A DNA stretch of 64,000 bases from Thermocrispum agreste DSM 44070 (GTDB lineage Bacteria > Actinomycetota > Actinomycetes > Mycobacteriales > Pseudonocardiaceae). The translations under genes were made by a program, and so were the position numbers. Below are positions 8,985-19,682 of this stretch, in pieces. The stretch lies in contig NZ_ATYX01000007.1 in NCBI RefSeq assembly GCF_000427905.1, forward strand, positions 248,001 through 312,000, written 5' to 3'. The notes beneath the pieces were generated by a model. That model was not told where the DNA came from. It saw nothing but the letters and a program-made list of their open reading frames with translations, and did not search any database. Numbering within the stretch: position 1 is the first letter of the stretch; each line of letters opens with the position of its first letter.

Positions 8985-10094
8985 CTATTGCGTCGGCACC
9001 TTCACGGCAAAGCGCTTCAGCCTGCTGTAACCGCGGACGGAGACCGGCCGCAACGGGCGCACCTGATACGGAGCGTGCTCGCCAAGCGCCTCGGCCAGCC
9101 CCTCGTCCACCACGATGGTGCCCGGCCGGGCGGTGGAGGTGAGCCTGGCCGCGATGTTGACGGTCTTGCCGAAGACGTCGCCGAGCCTGCTGAGCACCGG
9201 CCCGAAGGCCACACCCACACGCACGTCGGGAATGTCGTCGTCCTCGGCGGCACGACGGGCGAACTCGGCCGCGATCTCGACGGCGTCAGCGGGAGTGTCG
9301 GCGACGAACATCACCTCGTCGCCGATCGTCTTGACGATCCGGCCGTGTCGCTCGGCGACCACCGCCGACGCCAGGGCTTCGAACTTGTCCAGCACTTCCG
9401 ACAGCTGTTCCTCGTCGATCCGCCTGGTCAGCCGGGTGTAACCGACCATGTCGGCGAAACCGACGGCCAGCGCGCCCGTGTCGTCTTCCCCGGCGTCGAA
9501 GGCGCGCGCCGCGTATGCCGCCAGATGCCGTCGCCAGACGAACGTCTGCAGCTGCTCCAGCAACGGCATGACCGTGTCGAGGAACATGACCAGCCGGTCC
9601 TCGTCGGCCAGCAGTTCGGGGTTCTTGTCCAGCAGTTCGCGTACCAGCTCGATCTGCCACTCCGCCAGCCGCGACAAGTGGTGTCCGACGGCGCGGGTCA
9701 CGGCGACATCCATGCCCGCGGGCACGACCCCGGTGGCCAGCAATTTCTCTGCCAGCGCGGCCGCGGCCACGTCGTTGTCGGTGAACAGCACCTCCTCGTC
9801 GCCTGCGGTGGCGAAGCCCAGCGACCGCCAGCGGCGCTGGGTGACGTCCGCAGGCACGCCGGACAGCTCGGCGACCTGCAGCCGGTTGTACTTGCGCGGG
9901 CCACCGAGCAGCAGTTCGTCGATGCGCCGCCTGGTCCGTGCGCTCAACGGTGCGGTTCCCGCTCCGGGATCGTCCACGCTGCCTCCGCTCGGGTGTCGGA
10001 GCGTTGTCGCGCCGACCATAACGCTTGATCCGCTGGTCCCCTCCGGTTCATCACCCAGCAGGCGGACCGGTTCGTCGCTGTGCGTTTTGGACAT
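8985..10094 (-). CDS. class III adenylate/guanylate cyclase with N-terminal regulatory domain
   Basis: A 369-residue soluble cyclase producing cAMP (or cGMP) from a nucleotide triphosphate. The C-terminal catalytic domain keeps the metal Asp pair (GFADMVGYTRL and IGDEVMFV), the substrate Lys just before IGDE, and the Asn/Arg transition-state residues in FGKTVNIAARLTS. The N-terminal half resembles the regulatory domain of the mycobacterial cyclase Rv1264, which inhibits the enzyme and senses pH; similarity is my judgement from the sequence. There is no membrane segment. The ATG at 10094 is chosen because the longer frame runs into the divergent crotonase gene. Confidence 0.88.
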   Translation of the reverse strand: MSKTHSDEPVRLLGDEPEGTSGSSVMVGATTLRHPSGGSVDDPGAGTAPLSARTRRRIDELLLGGPRKYNRLQVAELSGVPADVTQRRWRSLGFATAGDEEVLFTDNDVAAAALAEKLLATGVVPAGMDVAVTRAVGHHLSRLAEWQIELVRELLDKNPELLADEDRLVMFLDTVMPLLEQLQTFVWRRHLAAYAARAFDAGEDDTGALAVGFADMVGYTRLTRRIDEEQLSEVLDKFEALASAVVAERHGRIVKTIGDEVMFVADTPADAVEIAAEFARRAAEDDDIPDVRVGVAFGPVLSRLGDVFGKTVNIAARLTSTARPGTIVVDEGLAEALGEHAPYQVRPLRPVSVRGYSRLKRFAVKVPTQ

Positions 10095-10187
10095 GTGTCC
10101 AACGGCACCCGGCGGATGCCCGGTTCCGCGGGCGCGGCGGCAGCATACTGTTGACCATCTGACGACGAGCTCGAGGAGCGCGCGACG

Positions 10188-10988
10188 ATGAGCCACCGGG
10201 TGCACACCGAGGTCAAGGACCGGATCGCCTACGTGACCATGACCAGGGGCGAGAAGTACAACGGCCTCGATCTCGACATGTTCCACGCGCTGATCGACGC
10301 CGCCCGGGGGCTGCGCCGGGACCGGGACGTGCGCGCAGTGATCCTGCGCGGGGACGGCCCCGCCTTCTCCGCGGGGCTGGACTTCAAGTCGGTGGGCAAG
10401 CAGCCGACGAAGTTCCTGCTCAACCTGTTCCGCTGGCCGTGGCAGGAGGCCAATCTGTTCCAGCGCGCGTGCTGGGAGTGGCGCACCCTGCCGGTTCCGG
10501 TGATCGCGGTGCTGCACGGCAAGTGCTACGGCGGCGGCCTGCAGCTGGCGCTGGCCGCCGACTTCCGGTTCGCCACCCCGGACTGCGAACTGTCCATCAT
10601 GGAGGCCAAGTGGGGCCTGATCCCGGACATGACCGGATCGGTGACCCTGCGCGAGCTGGTCGGCATCGACGTGGCGAAGCGGCTGACCATGACCGGGGAG
10701 TTGTTCGACGGGCGCACGGCCGCCGGACTCGGGCTGGTCACCGGGGTCAGCGAGGACCCGCTGAAGGACGCCGAGGAGCTGGCCGGGCAGATCGCCACCC
10801 GCTCCCCGGACGCCGTCGCCTACACCAAGAAGCTGTTCCATCGCACCCGGCACCTGTCACCGCGCGCCGCGCTGCGCCTGGAGAGCAGGCTCCAGCTGCG
10901 GCTGCTGCGCGGGGTGAACCACAAGATCGCCCGCACCGCCGGGATGGCCAAGCAGGTTCCGCAGTACGTCCGCCGGACGCTGAGCTAG
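10188..10988 (+). CDS. enoyl-CoA hydratase/isomerase family protein
   Basis: A 266-residue crotonase. The oxyanion-hole segments are FSAGLDFKSV and GKCYGGGLQLALAADFR, and the next active-site segment is MEAKWGLIPDMTGS. The Asp in IPDMTG, with no paired Glu pattern of classical hydratases, is more like dienoyl-CoA isomerases, so the reaction may be isomerisation rather than hydration. The gene is divergent from the cyclase and is followed after eight bases by a small unknown gene, so the three plus-strand genes may be one unit. Confidence 0.88.
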   Translation: MSHRVHTEVKDRIAYVTMTRGEKYNGLDLDMFHALIDAARGLRRDRDVRAVILRGDGPAFSAGLDFKSVGKQPTKFLLNLFRWPWQEANLFQRACWEWRTLPVPVIAVLHGKCYGGGLQLALAADFRFATPDCELSIMEAKWGLIPDMTGSVTLRELVGIDVAKRLTMTGELFDGRTAAGLGLVTGVSEDPLKDAEELAGQIATRSPDAVAYTKKLFHRTRHLSPRAALRLESRLQLRLLRGVNHKIARTAGMAKQVPQYVRRTLS

Positions 10989-10996
10989 GAGACGGC

Positions 10997-11206
10997 ATGA
11001 GCCGTAAGCCGCTCGACCAGCGGGTGAAAGGCGGCCTGCCCGCAGGCATCGCCGCGCTGAGCGAGGAGCACCAGCAACTGCTGTCCGACGCCATCGGGGC
11101 GGCCCGCCGAGAGCAGGCGGAAGCGCTCGCCGCCGCGGCCGAGGACAGCCTGCGCCACATCCCACGGCTGCTGCGCGGCCCGGTCCGTAAGGCGGTGGGA
11201 CTGTGA
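10997..11206 (+). CDS. small hypothetical protein
   Basis: A 69-residue basic protein (MSRKPLDQRVKGGLPAGIAAL...) ending in GPVRKAVGL. The ATG at 10997 lies eight bases after the crotonase stop with AGGAGA just upstream, and its TGA overlaps the GTG start of the next gene. Coupling on both sides supports a real gene. The function is unknown. Confidence 0.72.
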   Translation: MSRKPLDQRVKGGLPAGIAALSEEHQQLLSDAIGAARREQAEALAAAAEDSLRHIPRLLRGPVRKAVGL

Positions 11207-12144
11207 CGGGTGCTGCCGCCGTGCACGAGCGGGCGGAGATCTTGCGGCTGGCCCGGCTGCTGCGGAAGCAGCCGGAGGAGCTGGCCTTCCTGCTCGAGGT
11301 CGACGACGCGGACCTGCGGGCATTCCGCGCCCAGGTCACCGAGTCGTTGTTCGATGCGTACGGTGACGCGCTGCGCCGGCTCGGCGCGGCCGCCAAGCTG
11401 ATCCCCAGCCCGATCATCGCTTTGGTCGGCCAGAAGGCGTTCGGCCCGCTGCTGTGTGCGCGCATCGCCGGGGAACTCGACCCCGGCAAAGCGGTGGACA
11501 TCGCCAAGCGCTTGTCGGTGACGTTCTTGGCCGACGTGGCCGTCGAGCTGGACCCGCGGCGGGCACAGCGGATCATCGAGGCACTGCCGACCCAGACGAT
11601 CGTGTCCACCAGCGTGGAACTGGCCGACCGCGGTGACTGGATCACCCTGGGCGCCTTCGTCGGCTACCTGCCCGTGGACAAGCTCCGCCACTGTCTTCGC
11701 GCCCTGTCCGACGAGCACATCCTCCGCACGGCGTTCGCCGTCGACGACGAAGGCGCGATCCCGACGGTGATCGACGCGCTGGCCGCCGACCGGCTGAAGT
11801 CCCTGCTGCACACGGCATCCGAGGCCGGATTGTGGCCCACCTTGCTGCGGGACATCGCCGGGCAGCTGCGCGAGGACCAAACCGCGGAGGTCGCGGCCCA
11901 CCTTGCCGACCTCGGCGACGACGTCCTGGCCGAAGTCCTGGAGGTGGCCGCCGAGCACGGGCTGTGGGAGCCGTTCCTGCCGATCGCCGCGGAACTGCCG
12001 CAACAGTCGCAGCAGGCACTGGCTGACGCCGCCGGCCAGCTGAGTTCCCATGCTCGATCCGAGTGCGCTGAGCTCGCCGGCCGCCTCGGGATCCTCGACC
12101 GGCTCGGGCCGCTGGCCGAGACACTGCGGGAATCCGTGAGCTAG
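11203..12144 (+). CDS. conserved hypothetical protein
   Basis: A 313-residue soluble helical protein beginning at GTG 11203, with a four-base GTGA overlap to the preceding small gene. It is rich in Leu, Ala, Asp and Glu with repeated helical units such as LADLGDDVLAEVLEVAAEHGL, which suggests a HEAT-like or magnesium-transporter-N-domain-like helical solenoid. I do not recognise a catalytic motif. The role is unknown. Confidence 0.75.
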   Translation: MTGAAAVHERAEILRLARLLRKQPEELAFLLEVDDADLRAFRAQVTESLFDAYGDALRRLGAAAKLIPSPIIALVGQKAFGPLLCARIAGELDPGKAVDIAKRLSVTFLADVAVELDPRRAQRIIEALPTQTIVSTSVELADRGDWITLGAFVGYLPVDKLRHCLRALSDEHILRTAFAVDDEGAIPTVIDALAADRLKSLLHTASEAGLWPTLLRDIAGQLREDQTAEVAAHLADLGDDVLAEVLEVAAEHGLWEPFLPIAAELPQQSQQALADAAGQLSSHARSECAELAGRLGILDRLGPLAETLRESVS

Positions 12145-12272
12145 TTCTGGTCATACCGGAGCACGCAGGCTCACCGCGATCAGTGAGTGCACGGTCACAG
12201 CGCCACTTCAACCGACGGGACCGTGCGTATCGTCACGACGGGTCGACATCGACACCACGGAGCGCGGCGGGC

Positions 12273-13433
12273 TCACACCACGCGCTGACCACGGCGCCAG
12301 ACGGCCCAGGTCAGCGGCACCCCAGGCCGGTAGGCGAGGTGGGTCGCCGAGGGGGCGTCCAGAACGTGCAGGTCAGCACGAGCGCCAGGCCGGATGACGC
12401 CGACGGCGCCGTCACCGGCGTCCGCACGCAGGGCCCGCGCGCCGCCACGCGTAGCGGCCCACACGGCTTCTTCCACGGACATGCCCATCTGCAGAACGGC
12501 CGTCGCCACGCAGTAGGCCATCGACGTGGTGTACGAGCTGCCGGGGTTGGCGTTGCTGGCGATGGCCACGGTTACGCCCGCGTCCAGCAGGCGCCGCGCC
12601 GGAGCCAGCGGCTGCCGGGTCGACAAGTCGCACGCGGGAAGCACGGTCGCGACGGTGTCGCTGGCAGCCAGTGCCGCCACGTCCTCGTCGCTGAGGTGCG
12701 TGCAGTGGTCGACGCTTGCCGCGCCGAGCCGCACCGCAAGCTGCACGCCGGGCCCCTCCCCCAGCTGATTCCCGTGCACGCGCAGGCCGAGCCCTCGCCG
12801 TTTCGCCGCCTGAAGCACTCGCTCGGACTGGTCGGCGTCGAATGCGCCGGTTTCGCAGAACACGTCGGCCCACCGCACATACGGTGCGACGGCGTCCAGC
12901 ATCGGGCCGCACACGACGTCCACGTAGGACTCTGCGGACTCTCCGGCGGGCACGATGTGCGCGCCGAGGAAGGTCACCTCGTCGGCGACGTCGGCCGCGA
13001 TCCGCGCGGACCGGGCTTCCTGTTCGACGGTGAGCCCGTACCCGGTCTTGGTCTCCACATAGGTCGTGCCCTGGCGGACAGCCTCGTTCACCAGCCGCCG
13101 GAGATTCCCAGCGAGTTCTTCGTCGGACGCCGCTCGCGTGGCCTCGACGGTGACGTTGATCCCGCCCGCCGAATACGCCTGGCCAGCCATGCGTGCCTCG
13201 AACTCTGCGGTGCGGTCACCGGCGAAGACCAGGTGCGTGTGCGAGTCCACCCACCCGGGCAGCATCGCCCGCCCACCGACGTCCACCCGCTCGTCGGCCA
13301 CCGGTTCGTCGGCGCTGCGGCCGACCCACACCACGCGTTCGCCATCGACGACCACCGCGGCCTCGGTCAGCCGGCCCAGCTCGGGCTCGTTGGTCGTCAG
13401 TTCCGAGATTCCCGTGATCACGGTCGCGGTCAC
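12273..13433 (-). CDS. hutI: imidazolonepropionase
   Basis: A 386-residue metal-dependent amidohydrolase that opens imidazolone-5-propionate to N-formimino-L-glutamate, the third step of histidine breakdown. It shows the metal His pair in [15 protein letters not shown], the [11 protein letters not shown] segment, the metal His in LRVHGNQL and the active-site stretch [12 protein letters not shown]. The GTG start at 13433 overlaps the hutF stop in GTGA, while the longer frame would overrun hutF. It is the last gene of the hut operon. Confidence 0.95.
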   Translation of the reverse strand: MTATVITGISELTTNEPELGRLTEAAVVVDGERVVWVGRSADEPVADERVDVGGRAMLPGWVDSHTHLVFAGDRTAEFEARMAGQAYSAGGINVTVEATRAASDEELAGNLRRLVNEAVRQGTTYVETKTGYGLTVEQEARSARIAADVADEVTFLGAHIVPAGESAESYVDVVCGPMLDAVAPYVRWADVFCETGAFDADQSERVLQAAKRRGLGLRVHGNQLGEGPGVQLAVRLGAASVDHCTHLSDEDVAALAASDTVATVLPACDLSTRQPLAPARRLLDAGVTVAIASNANPGSSYTTSMAYCVATAVLQMGMSVEEAVWAATRGGARALRADAGDGAVGVIRPGARADLHVLDAPSATHLAYRPGVPLTWAVWRRGQRVV

Positions 13434-14725
13434 AGCAACTCCCCGATCGCAGCGGCCAGCTCCGCGGCGGGCCGTTCCACCCGTTGATGTCTGCCTTCGT
13501 GCACCGTCCACTCCCCCGCGATCATCACGTGCCGCACCTCCGCACCGGTCGCGCACAACGGAACGCCAACGGGCTCACTGCCCGCCGTGCGCACGGACTC
13601 GGTGTCGATCACGACCAGATCCGCTTGCCATCCCGCGGCGATCTTGCCGACCTCGGGCCAGCCGATCGCCTCGTGCCGAGCCGCCGCCGCGACCAGCTCA
13701 CCGGGAGTGAAATGACCTCGCGACTCCGTGGCGAGCCGCTCGTCCGCCTCCAGCGCCAGGATCTCGGCGAACGGGTCGACCACGGCGTGCGAATCCGATC
13801 CCAGGCTCAGCGTCGCCCCGGCGTCGGCCAGACGGCGGGCCGGGCCGATGCCGTCACCCAAGTCCCGTTCCGTCGTCGGGCAGAAGCAGACACCGGAACC
13901 GCTCAACAACGCGACGTCCTTGTCGGTCAGGTGGGTGGCATGGACGGCGACGAAATCGTCGCGCAGCACGCCCAGATCAGCCAGCAACTCCGACGGGCTG
14001 CGTCCGTGAACACGCCGGCATGCCTCGTTCTCCGCACGCTGCTCGGACAAGTGAGCGTGCAGCGGACGACCCGAGGCCCACGAGGCCACGACGGGAATCT
14101 GTTCGGCGGGTACCGCCCGCACCGAATGCACCGCGGCGCCGACACGGACCAAACCCGAGGGACGGAATTCGTCGACGCGAGCCGCCCAACGCTCGGCATC
14201 ACCGTCGGAGAAGCGGCGCTGAGCGGGTGAGAGCTCGCCGCCTTCCAGCCCCGGCGTCAAGTAGCAGGTGTCGAGCAGCGTGAGCCGGATTCCCGCCTCG
14301 GCAGCCGCCTGCGCCAGCGCGTGCCCCATCTCGTTCGGGTCCGCGTAGGGACGGCCGCCTGGTGCGTGGTGGAGGTAATGGAACTCCCCGACGCTGGTGA
14401 AGCCCGCGAGCACCATCTCGGCGAACACCGCCCGGGCCAACCGGCGGTAGGTCTCCGGTTCCAGTCGCTCCGCAACCGCATACATGCGCTCGCGCCACGT
14501 CCAGAACGTGCCGCCGTCGGCGTGCGTGCGGCCACGAAGCGCGCGATGGAACGCGTGCGAGTGCGCGTTGGCGAAGCCGGGCAGGGTCAGCCCGGTCAGG
14601 ACGGTGCCCTCGCGTGGGGCACCCGGCTCGACGGAGGTGATGCGGGAGCCGTCCACGGTGATCGCGACACCGGGTACCGGCCCGTCCGGCAGCCAGGCGA
14701 ACTCGCACCACAACCGTTCGTTCAT
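13430..14725 (-). CDS. hutF: formimidoylglutamate deiminase
   Basis: A 431-residue amidohydrolase that deiminates N-formimino-L-glutamate to N-formyl-L-glutamate and ammonia. Features are [17 protein letters not shown] near the N-terminus (metal His pair), [23 protein letters not shown] and [13 protein letters not shown] with the metal Asp. The ATG at 14725 overlaps the preceding M20 stop codon in ATGA. Its presence shows that this organism uses the two-step N-formylglutamate branch, not HutG formiminoglutamase. Confidence 0.94.
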   Translation of the reverse strand: MNERLWCEFAWLPDGPVPGVAITVDGSRITSVEPGAPREGTVLTGLTLPGFANAHSHAFHRALRGRTHADGGTFWTWRERMYAVAERLEPETYRRLARAVFAEMVLAGFTSVGEFHYLHHAPGGRPYADPNEMGHALAQAAAEAGIRLTLLDTCYLTPGLEGGELSPAQRRFSDGDAERWAARVDEFRPSGLVRVGAAVHSVRAVPAEQIPVVASWASGRPLHAHLSEQRAENEACRRVHGRSPSELLADLGVLRDDFVAVHATHLTDKDVALLSGSGVCFCPTTERDLGDGIGPARRLADAGATLSLGSDSHAVVDPFAEILALEADERLATESRGHFTPGELVAAAARHEAIGWPEVGKIAAGWQADLVVIDTESVRTAGSEPVGVPLCATGAEVRHVMIAGEWTVHEGRHQRVERPAAELAAAIGELL

Positions 14726-15906
14726 CCAGCCAGCTCCTCCAGCACGGCGGCCAGCGACTCGACACCAGCGGCACAGTCCTCGTCGGTCGCGAACTCTTCC
14801 GGCGCGTGCGACACCCCCGTCGGATTGCGCACGTAGAGCATTCCGGCAGGCACGTGCGCGGCGAGCACTCCGGCATCGTGCCCGGCCCCCGTGGGCAGTA
14901 CCGGCACTTCGCCCAGCACGCGCTGGATCCGCTCCCGCAGCTCGGCGTCGAAGGTGACCTCGCCGCTGAACGATTCCTCGCGCACTTCCACCTCGCACCC
15001 TTCCTCGGCGGCCGCCAGCCGGGCCGCCGAGATCACCTCGTCGACGGCCTCCCGGGTGCTTGGCTCGCTCGCCGAGCGGGTGTCGAGCCAGAGGTCCACA
15101 CGCCGCGCGATCACGTTGGTGCCACCGGGCACGGGCACCAGGCGGCCGACCGTCGCGCGGGTCCCGGCCCGCGCCGCCGACCGGGCCGCCAGCACGGTCC
15201 GGGCGGCGGGCACCATCGGGTCACGCCGATCGCCCATCAACGCGGTCCCCGCGTGATCACCCCGCCCGACGAAGCTGAGCCGCCAGCGCCCGTGCGGGTC
15301 GATGGTGGAGCCGATCGCGACCGGCTGCCCCAGCGGTTCGAGCGCCCTGCCCTGCTCGACATGCAGCTCGACGAAGGCCCCGATCATCCCCAGCCGGTCC
15401 GGGTCGGGCCCGACACGCGCCGGGTCGATCCCTGCCCGACGGGCCGCCTCCGCGAACGTCACACCATCGGCGTCGGTCAGTGTCAGCGCCCGTTCGGGCG
15501 CGATGGCACCGGTCAGCAGTCGTGAGCCGAGGCAGGCCACGCCGAACCGCCCGCCTTCCTCTTCGGCGAAGACGACCACAGCGAGGGGCCGGCGAGGGCG
15601 GAATCCCTGTGCCCGCAGCCGGTCCACCGCCGCCAGAGCGGATGCGACGCCCAGCGGTCCGTCGAACGCGCCGCCGCCGGGGACCGAGTCCAGATGGCTG
15701 CCGGTGACGACGGCGTCCGGCCCGGGCCGACCCCACCAGGCCCAGAGGTTGCCGTTCCGGTCCTGCTCCACGTCGAGGCCGCGCCGCTGCGCCTGTTCGG
15801 TGAACCAGGCGCGCAGCTCCAGCTCGGGGGCGGTGAACACGTGCCGGGAATAGCCGCCCCGGAAGCGGTCGGCGCCGACACCTTCGAGATCCCGCAGCAG
15901 CGTCAT
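14722..15906 (-). CDS. M20 amidohydrolase, likely N-formylglutamate deformylase (annotated as allantoate amidohydrolase in relatives)
   Basis: A 394-residue zinc amidohydrolase of the N-carbamoyl-amino-acid/allantoate hydrolase family. Metal and catalytic motifs are [32 protein letters not shown] and TGAGHDAG, with the C-terminal SHAPEE. It lies between hutU and hutF with ATGA overlaps on both sides. There is no HutG in the operon, and HutF makes N-formylglutamate, so the simplest reading is that this enzyme releases formate from N-formylglutamate. Some pathway collections list such proteins as an alternative deformylase. Biochemical confirmation is not visible here. Confidence 0.85.
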   Translation of the reverse strand: MTLLRDLEGVGADRFRGGYSRHVFTAPELELRAWFTEQAQRRGLDVEQDRNGNLWAWWGRPGPDAVVTGSHLDSVPGGGAFDGPLGVASALAAVDRLRAQGFRPRRPLAVVVFAEEEGGRFGVACLGSRLLTGAIAPERALTLTDADGVTFAEAARRAGIDPARVGPDPDRLGMIGAFVELHVEQGRALEPLGQPVAIGSTIDPHGRWRLSFVGRGDHAGTALMGDRRDPMVPAARTVLAARSAARAGTRATVGRLVPVPGGTNVIARRVDLWLDTRSASEPSTREAVDEVISAARLAAAEEGCEVEVREESFSGEVTFDAELRERIQRVLGEVPVLPTGAGHDAGVLAAHVPAGMLYVRNPTGVSHAPEEFATDEDCAAGVESLAAVLEELAG

Positions 15907-17546
15907 GCCATCGGCACCCGGACACCACGCTCGGCCGCCACCTGCTTGGCCTCGGGATACCCGGCGTCGACGTGCCGGACGACCCCCATGCCGGGATCGT
16001 TGGTCAGCACGCGTTCCAGCTTCTGCGCCGCCAGTTCCGTGCCGTCGGCCACCGTCACCTGCCCGGCGTGGATCGACCGGCCGATGCCGACCCCGCCACC
16101 GTGGTGAATGGACACCCACGTGGCGCCCGACGCGGTGTTGACCAGCGCGTTCAGCAGCGGCCAATCCGCGATGGCGTCCGACCCGTCGGCCATCGCCTCG
16201 GTTTCCCGGTACGGCGAGGCGACCGAACCGCAGTCCAGGTGATCACGGCCGATGACGATCGGCGCCGCCAGCTCGCCGGAGGCGACCATCTCGTTGAACC
16301 GCAGCCCCGCCAGGTGGCGCTCGCCGTAGCCGAGCCAGCAGATGCGGGCGGGCAGCCCCTGGAAGGCCACCCGCTCACCGGCCAGCCGGATCCACCTGGT
16401 CAACGCCTCGTTCTCGCCGAACAGCTCGAGGATGGCGCGGTCGGTGGCGGCGATGTCGGCCGGGTCACCGGACAGCGCCGCCCAGCGGAACGGGCCCTTG
16501 CCCTGGCAGAACAGCGGCCGGATGTAGGCAGGCACGAAGCCCGGGTAGTCGAAGGCCCGCTCGGCGCCACCGAGTTCGGCTTCGCTGCGCAGCGAATTGC
16601 CGTAGTCGAACACCTCGGCGCCGCGGTCCAGGAAGCCGACCATCGCATCGACGTGCTCGGCCATGGACTCGCGCGCTCGATCGGTGAACTCGTCCGGCTT
16701 CGCGGCCGCGTAGTCGTCCCAGTCCTCCAGCGCCACCCCCTTCGGCAAGTACGACAGCGGGTCGTGCGCCGAAGTCTGGTCGGTGACGACGTCGACCTCG
16801 ACGTTGCGGCGCAGCAGTTCGGGCAGCACCTCGGCGGCATTGCCGATCACGCCGACCGACAGCGGCTTGCGCTCGCGCTTGGCCGCCTCGGCCCGCGCGA
16901 TGGCGTCGTCCAGGTCGTCTGCGATGACGTCGAGGTAGCGTGTCTCGACACGACGCTGAGCACGCGCCGGGTTGACCTCGACGACCAGCGCCACCCCGCC
17001 GTTCATCGTGATGGCCAGCGGCTGCGCACCGCCCATGCCGCCCAGGCCGGCGGTCACCGTCAACGTCCCGGCCAGCGAGCCGCCGAACCGCTTGGCGGCC
17101 ACCGCGGCGAACGTCTCGTACGTGCCCTGCAGGATGCCCTGCGTGCCGATGTAGATCCACGAGCCCGCGGTCATCTGCCCGTACATGGTGAGGCCGAGAG
17201 CGTCGAGCCGCCGAAACTCCGGCCAGGTCGCCCACTCCGGCACCAGGTTCGAGTTCGCGATCAGCACCCGCGGCGCCCACTCGTGGGTCCGCATGACTCC
17301 CACCGGCTTGCCGGACTGCACCAGCAGCGTCTCGTCACCGGCCAAGGTGGTCAGCTCGCGGGTGATGGCGTGAAACGACGGCCAGTCCCGCGCCGCCTTG
17401 CCGGTGCCGCCGTAGACCACCAGGTCCTCCGGCCGCTCGGCGACCTCCGGGTCCAGGTTGTTGTGCAGCATGCGCAGCGCGGCTTCGGTCTGCCAGCTGC
17501 GCGCGGTCAGCGTGGAGCCCCGCGCGGCCGTGATCTTCCCCGTCAT
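15903..17546 (-). CDS. hutU: urocanate hydratase
   Basis: A 547-residue enzyme that converts urocanate to imidazolone-propionate with tightly bound NAD+. The sequence shows the family blocks [45 protein letters not shown] and [16 protein letters not shown]. The start [11 protein letters not shown] at 17546 overlaps the hutH TGA in ATGA. Length agrees with bacterial HutU proteins. It is second in the operon. Confidence 0.96.
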   Translation of the reverse strand: MTGKITAARGSTLTARSWQTEAALRMLHNNLDPEVAERPEDLVVYGGTGKAARDWPSFHAITRELTTLAGDETLLVQSGKPVGVMRTHEWAPRVLIANSNLVPEWATWPEFRRLDALGLTMYGQMTAGSWIYIGTQGILQGTYETFAAVAAKRFGGSLAGTLTVTAGLGGMGGAQPLAITMNGGVALVVEVNPARAQRRVETRYLDVIADDLDDAIARAEAAKRERKPLSVGVIGNAAEVLPELLRRNVEVDVVTDQTSAHDPLSYLPKGVALEDWDDYAAAKPDEFTDRARESMAEHVDAMVGFLDRGAEVFDYGNSLRSEAELGGAERAFDYPGFVPAYIRPLFCQGKGPFRWAALSGDPADIAATDRAILELFGENEALTRWIRLAGERVAFQGLPARICWLGYGERHLAGLRFNEMVASGELAAPIVIGRDHLDCGSVASPYRETEAMADGSDAIADWPLLNALVNTASGATWVSIHHGGGVGIGRSIHAGQVTVADGTELAAQKLERVLTNDPGMGVVRHVDAGYPEAKQVAAERGVRVPMA

Positions 17547-19153
17547 GCGTTCCCTCCCAGGTGTGGTGACACCGCGTCGAGCACGGCACCCGACGCGATC
17601 AGCTCTTCGGCCGCGGCGATCTCCGGGGCGAGGTGCCGGTCGGGGCCAGCCCCGGGCACCCGCTCGCGCAGCAGCGCCACGGCGGCGCCGGTCGCAGCGG
17701 CTGGCTCGAGCGGTTGGCGCAGGTCCAGCGCTCGTGCCGCGGTCAGGTACTCGACGGCAAGCACCGTGGTCAGCCCACGCACGGCCCGGCGCAACTTGCG
17801 TGCGGCCGACCACCCCATCGACACGTGGTCTTCCTGCATCGCCGACGAGGGGATGGAGTCCACCGATGCCGGGACGGCCAGCCGCTTCAACTCGGACACC
17901 ACGGCGGCCTGGGTGTACTGCGCGATCATGTAGCCGGAGTCGACGCCGGGGTCGTCGGCCAGGAACGGCGGCAGGCCGTGCGAGCGGGCCACGTCCAGCA
18001 TCCGGTCGGTCCGCCGCTCAGCCATGCTCGCCACGTCGGCGATCGGGATGGCCAGGAAGTCCAGCACGTACGCGACGGGCGCGCCGTGGAAATTGCCGTT
18101 GGACTCGATCCGGCCGTCGTCGAGGACCACCGGGTTGTCGATCGCCGAGGCCAGCTCGCGTTCCGCGACCGTGCGGGCGTGCGCGACCGTGTCGCGGGCG
18201 GCACCGTGCACCTGGGGAGCGCAGCGCAGCGAGTACGCATCCTGCACCCGTGGGTCCTCGGGTCCGCGGTGGCTGGCCACGATCGGTGAGCCGGCCAGCA
18301 ACGCGGTCATCCGCGCCGCGGAGTGAGCCTGGCCGGGGTGCGGGCGCAGTGCGTGCAAATCGGCGGCGAACACCCGGTCGGTGCCCAACAGTGCCTCGAC
18401 GCTCATCGCAGCCGTGAGATCGGCGACGTCGAGCAGCCGCGACAGGTCGGTCAACGCCAGGGCCAGCATGCCGAGCATGCCGTCGGTGCCGTTGGTTAGC
18501 GCCAGGCCTTCCTTCTCGGCCAGCCGGACCGGCTCGATCCCGGCCTCGGCCAGTGCATCGGCGGCGGGCCGGCGATGGCCTTCTGGGTCGAACACTTCCC
18601 CCTCGCCCATCAGGGCCAGCGCCACGGCGGCCAGCGGTGCGAGGTCGCCGGAGCAACCGAGCGAGCCGAACTCGTGCACGACCGGGATCAGGCCGGCATT
18701 CAGCAGTGCAGCCAGCGCTTGTGCGGTTTCCGGCCGGACGCCGCTGTGCCCGGCGGCGAGCGTGCGCAGGCGAAGCAGCATCATTGCGCGCACGACTTCG
18801 GGTTCCACCGGGTCCCCTGCCCCGGCGGCGTGCGAGCGGATCAGCGAGCGTTGCAGGTCGGCGCGCCGTTCGACCGGGATGTGCTTGGTGGCCAGCGCGC
18901 CGAAGCCGGTCGACACGCCATAGGCGGGACGGCTGGCCGCGGCGTGGGCGTCGACGTGGACTCGGGCCGCTTCGATGCGCTTGACGGCCTCGTCGGTCAG
19001 CTCGACCTTCGCTCCCCCGCGCGCGACCGCGACGACCTGCTCGACGGTCAGCGGCTCCGGCCCGACCGGGATCACCGTGCCGGACGACGCTGCGGGCGAC
19101 GCGACCGGGATCTGCCCGGTCGGCTCTGACGCGGGCGACTGTGCGGACGACAT
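17543..19153 (-). CDS. hutH: histidine ammonia-lyase
   Basis: A 536-residue enzyme that removes ammonia from L-histidine to give urocanate. The MIO-forming triad is Cys167-Ser168-Gly169 in [13 protein letters not shown], where many bacterial enzymes have Ala-Ser-Gly; I recall the Cys form from streptomycete enzymes. Tyr78 in [10 protein letters not shown] and the QNPHS-type loop region QVHGAARDT are consistent with the family. The ATG at 19153 is chosen; there is a Pro/Ser-rich N-terminal extension of about 30 residues. It is first in the hut operon, with a palindrome 55-70 bases upstream. Confidence 0.95.
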   Translation of the reverse strand: MSSAQSPASEPTGQIPVASPAASSGTVIPVGPEPLTVEQVVAVARGGAKVELTDEAVKRIEAARVHVDAHAAASRPAYGVSTGFGALATKHIPVERRADLQRSLIRSHAAGAGDPVEPEVVRAMMLLRLRTLAAGHSGVRPETAQALAALLNAGLIPVVHEFGSLGCSGDLAPLAAVALALMGEGEVFDPEGHRRPAADALAEAGIEPVRLAEKEGLALTNGTDGMLGMLALALTDLSRLLDVADLTAAMSVEALLGTDRVFAADLHALRPHPGQAHSAARMTALLAGSPIVASHRGPEDPRVQDAYSLRCAPQVHGAARDTVAHARTVAERELASAIDNPVVLDDGRIESNGNFHGAPVAYVLDFLAIPIADVASMAERRTDRMLDVARSHGLPPFLADDPGVDSGYMIAQYTQAAVVSELKRLAVPASVDSIPSSAMQEDHVSMGWSAARKLRRAVRGLTTVLAVEYLTAARALDLRQPLEPAAATGAAVALLRERVPGAGPDRHLAPEIAAAEELIASGAVLDAVSPHLGGNA

Positions 19154-19207
19154 GCCCCCATTGCACTCCCTGCCGCCGCTTCTCTCACCCACGGAACGAC
19201 GTCATGT

Positions 19208-19223
19208 GTCTGAGATACCAGAC
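19208..19223. promoter_or_regulatory. possible hut operator (HutR-like palindrome)
   Basis: GTCTGAGATACCAGAC has 5-base arms around a 6-base centre, upstream of hutH. From memory, an IclR-type HutR of Corynebacterium is reported to bind TCTGwwATwCCAGA; this copy matches that pattern at all but one position. Confidence 0.5.
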
Positions 19224-19321
19224 GTTCCCCGGCAGAGGGCAGGAAACCGTGATGGCGCCGGGACACGTCAGGGACCGTGGCAGGCCCATGAAGGCGTCGG
19301 CGCTCGCCGCGCTCCGCCACG

Positions 19322-19494
19322 AACCAACCGGAGGCAGCGCGCCAAACCCGCCGCGCACACCCAACCAGTCAGCCGGACGCCACCCGCAATCCCGCCACAC
19401 ACCGTCCACGAACCAGCCCGACACAGCCGGCGATCCCGCCGCACACCACCAACGAGCCAGCCGGACGCTGCCCGGAAACCCCGCCGCACCTCAC
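19322..19494. repeat. degenerate tandem repeat, four units of 40-48 bases
   Basis: Units begin at 19322, 19363, 19411 and 19451, each starting AACCA or AACGA, then a GCCGGACGC-like stretch and ending CCCGCCGCACACC-like. Copies diverge in length and base. The stretch 19224-19682 otherwise shows no gene. Confidence 0.6.
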
Positions 19495-19682
19495 CAGGAA
19501 GATTGCTTCGTGCGTGACGCCAGCACCGGCAGGCGCCCGCCGCTGCGCGCCTCAGCCCGGTTTCCTGCTGCGCTGTTGCAGGCACGCTCGCAGTGCAGCC
19601 GGGACTCTTCACGAAAGGCCGGACGCTGAGCTCGGCGCCCGAGCCACCGGCACCGGGGTGCGGCCGGGCTCCAGGCGTACGG

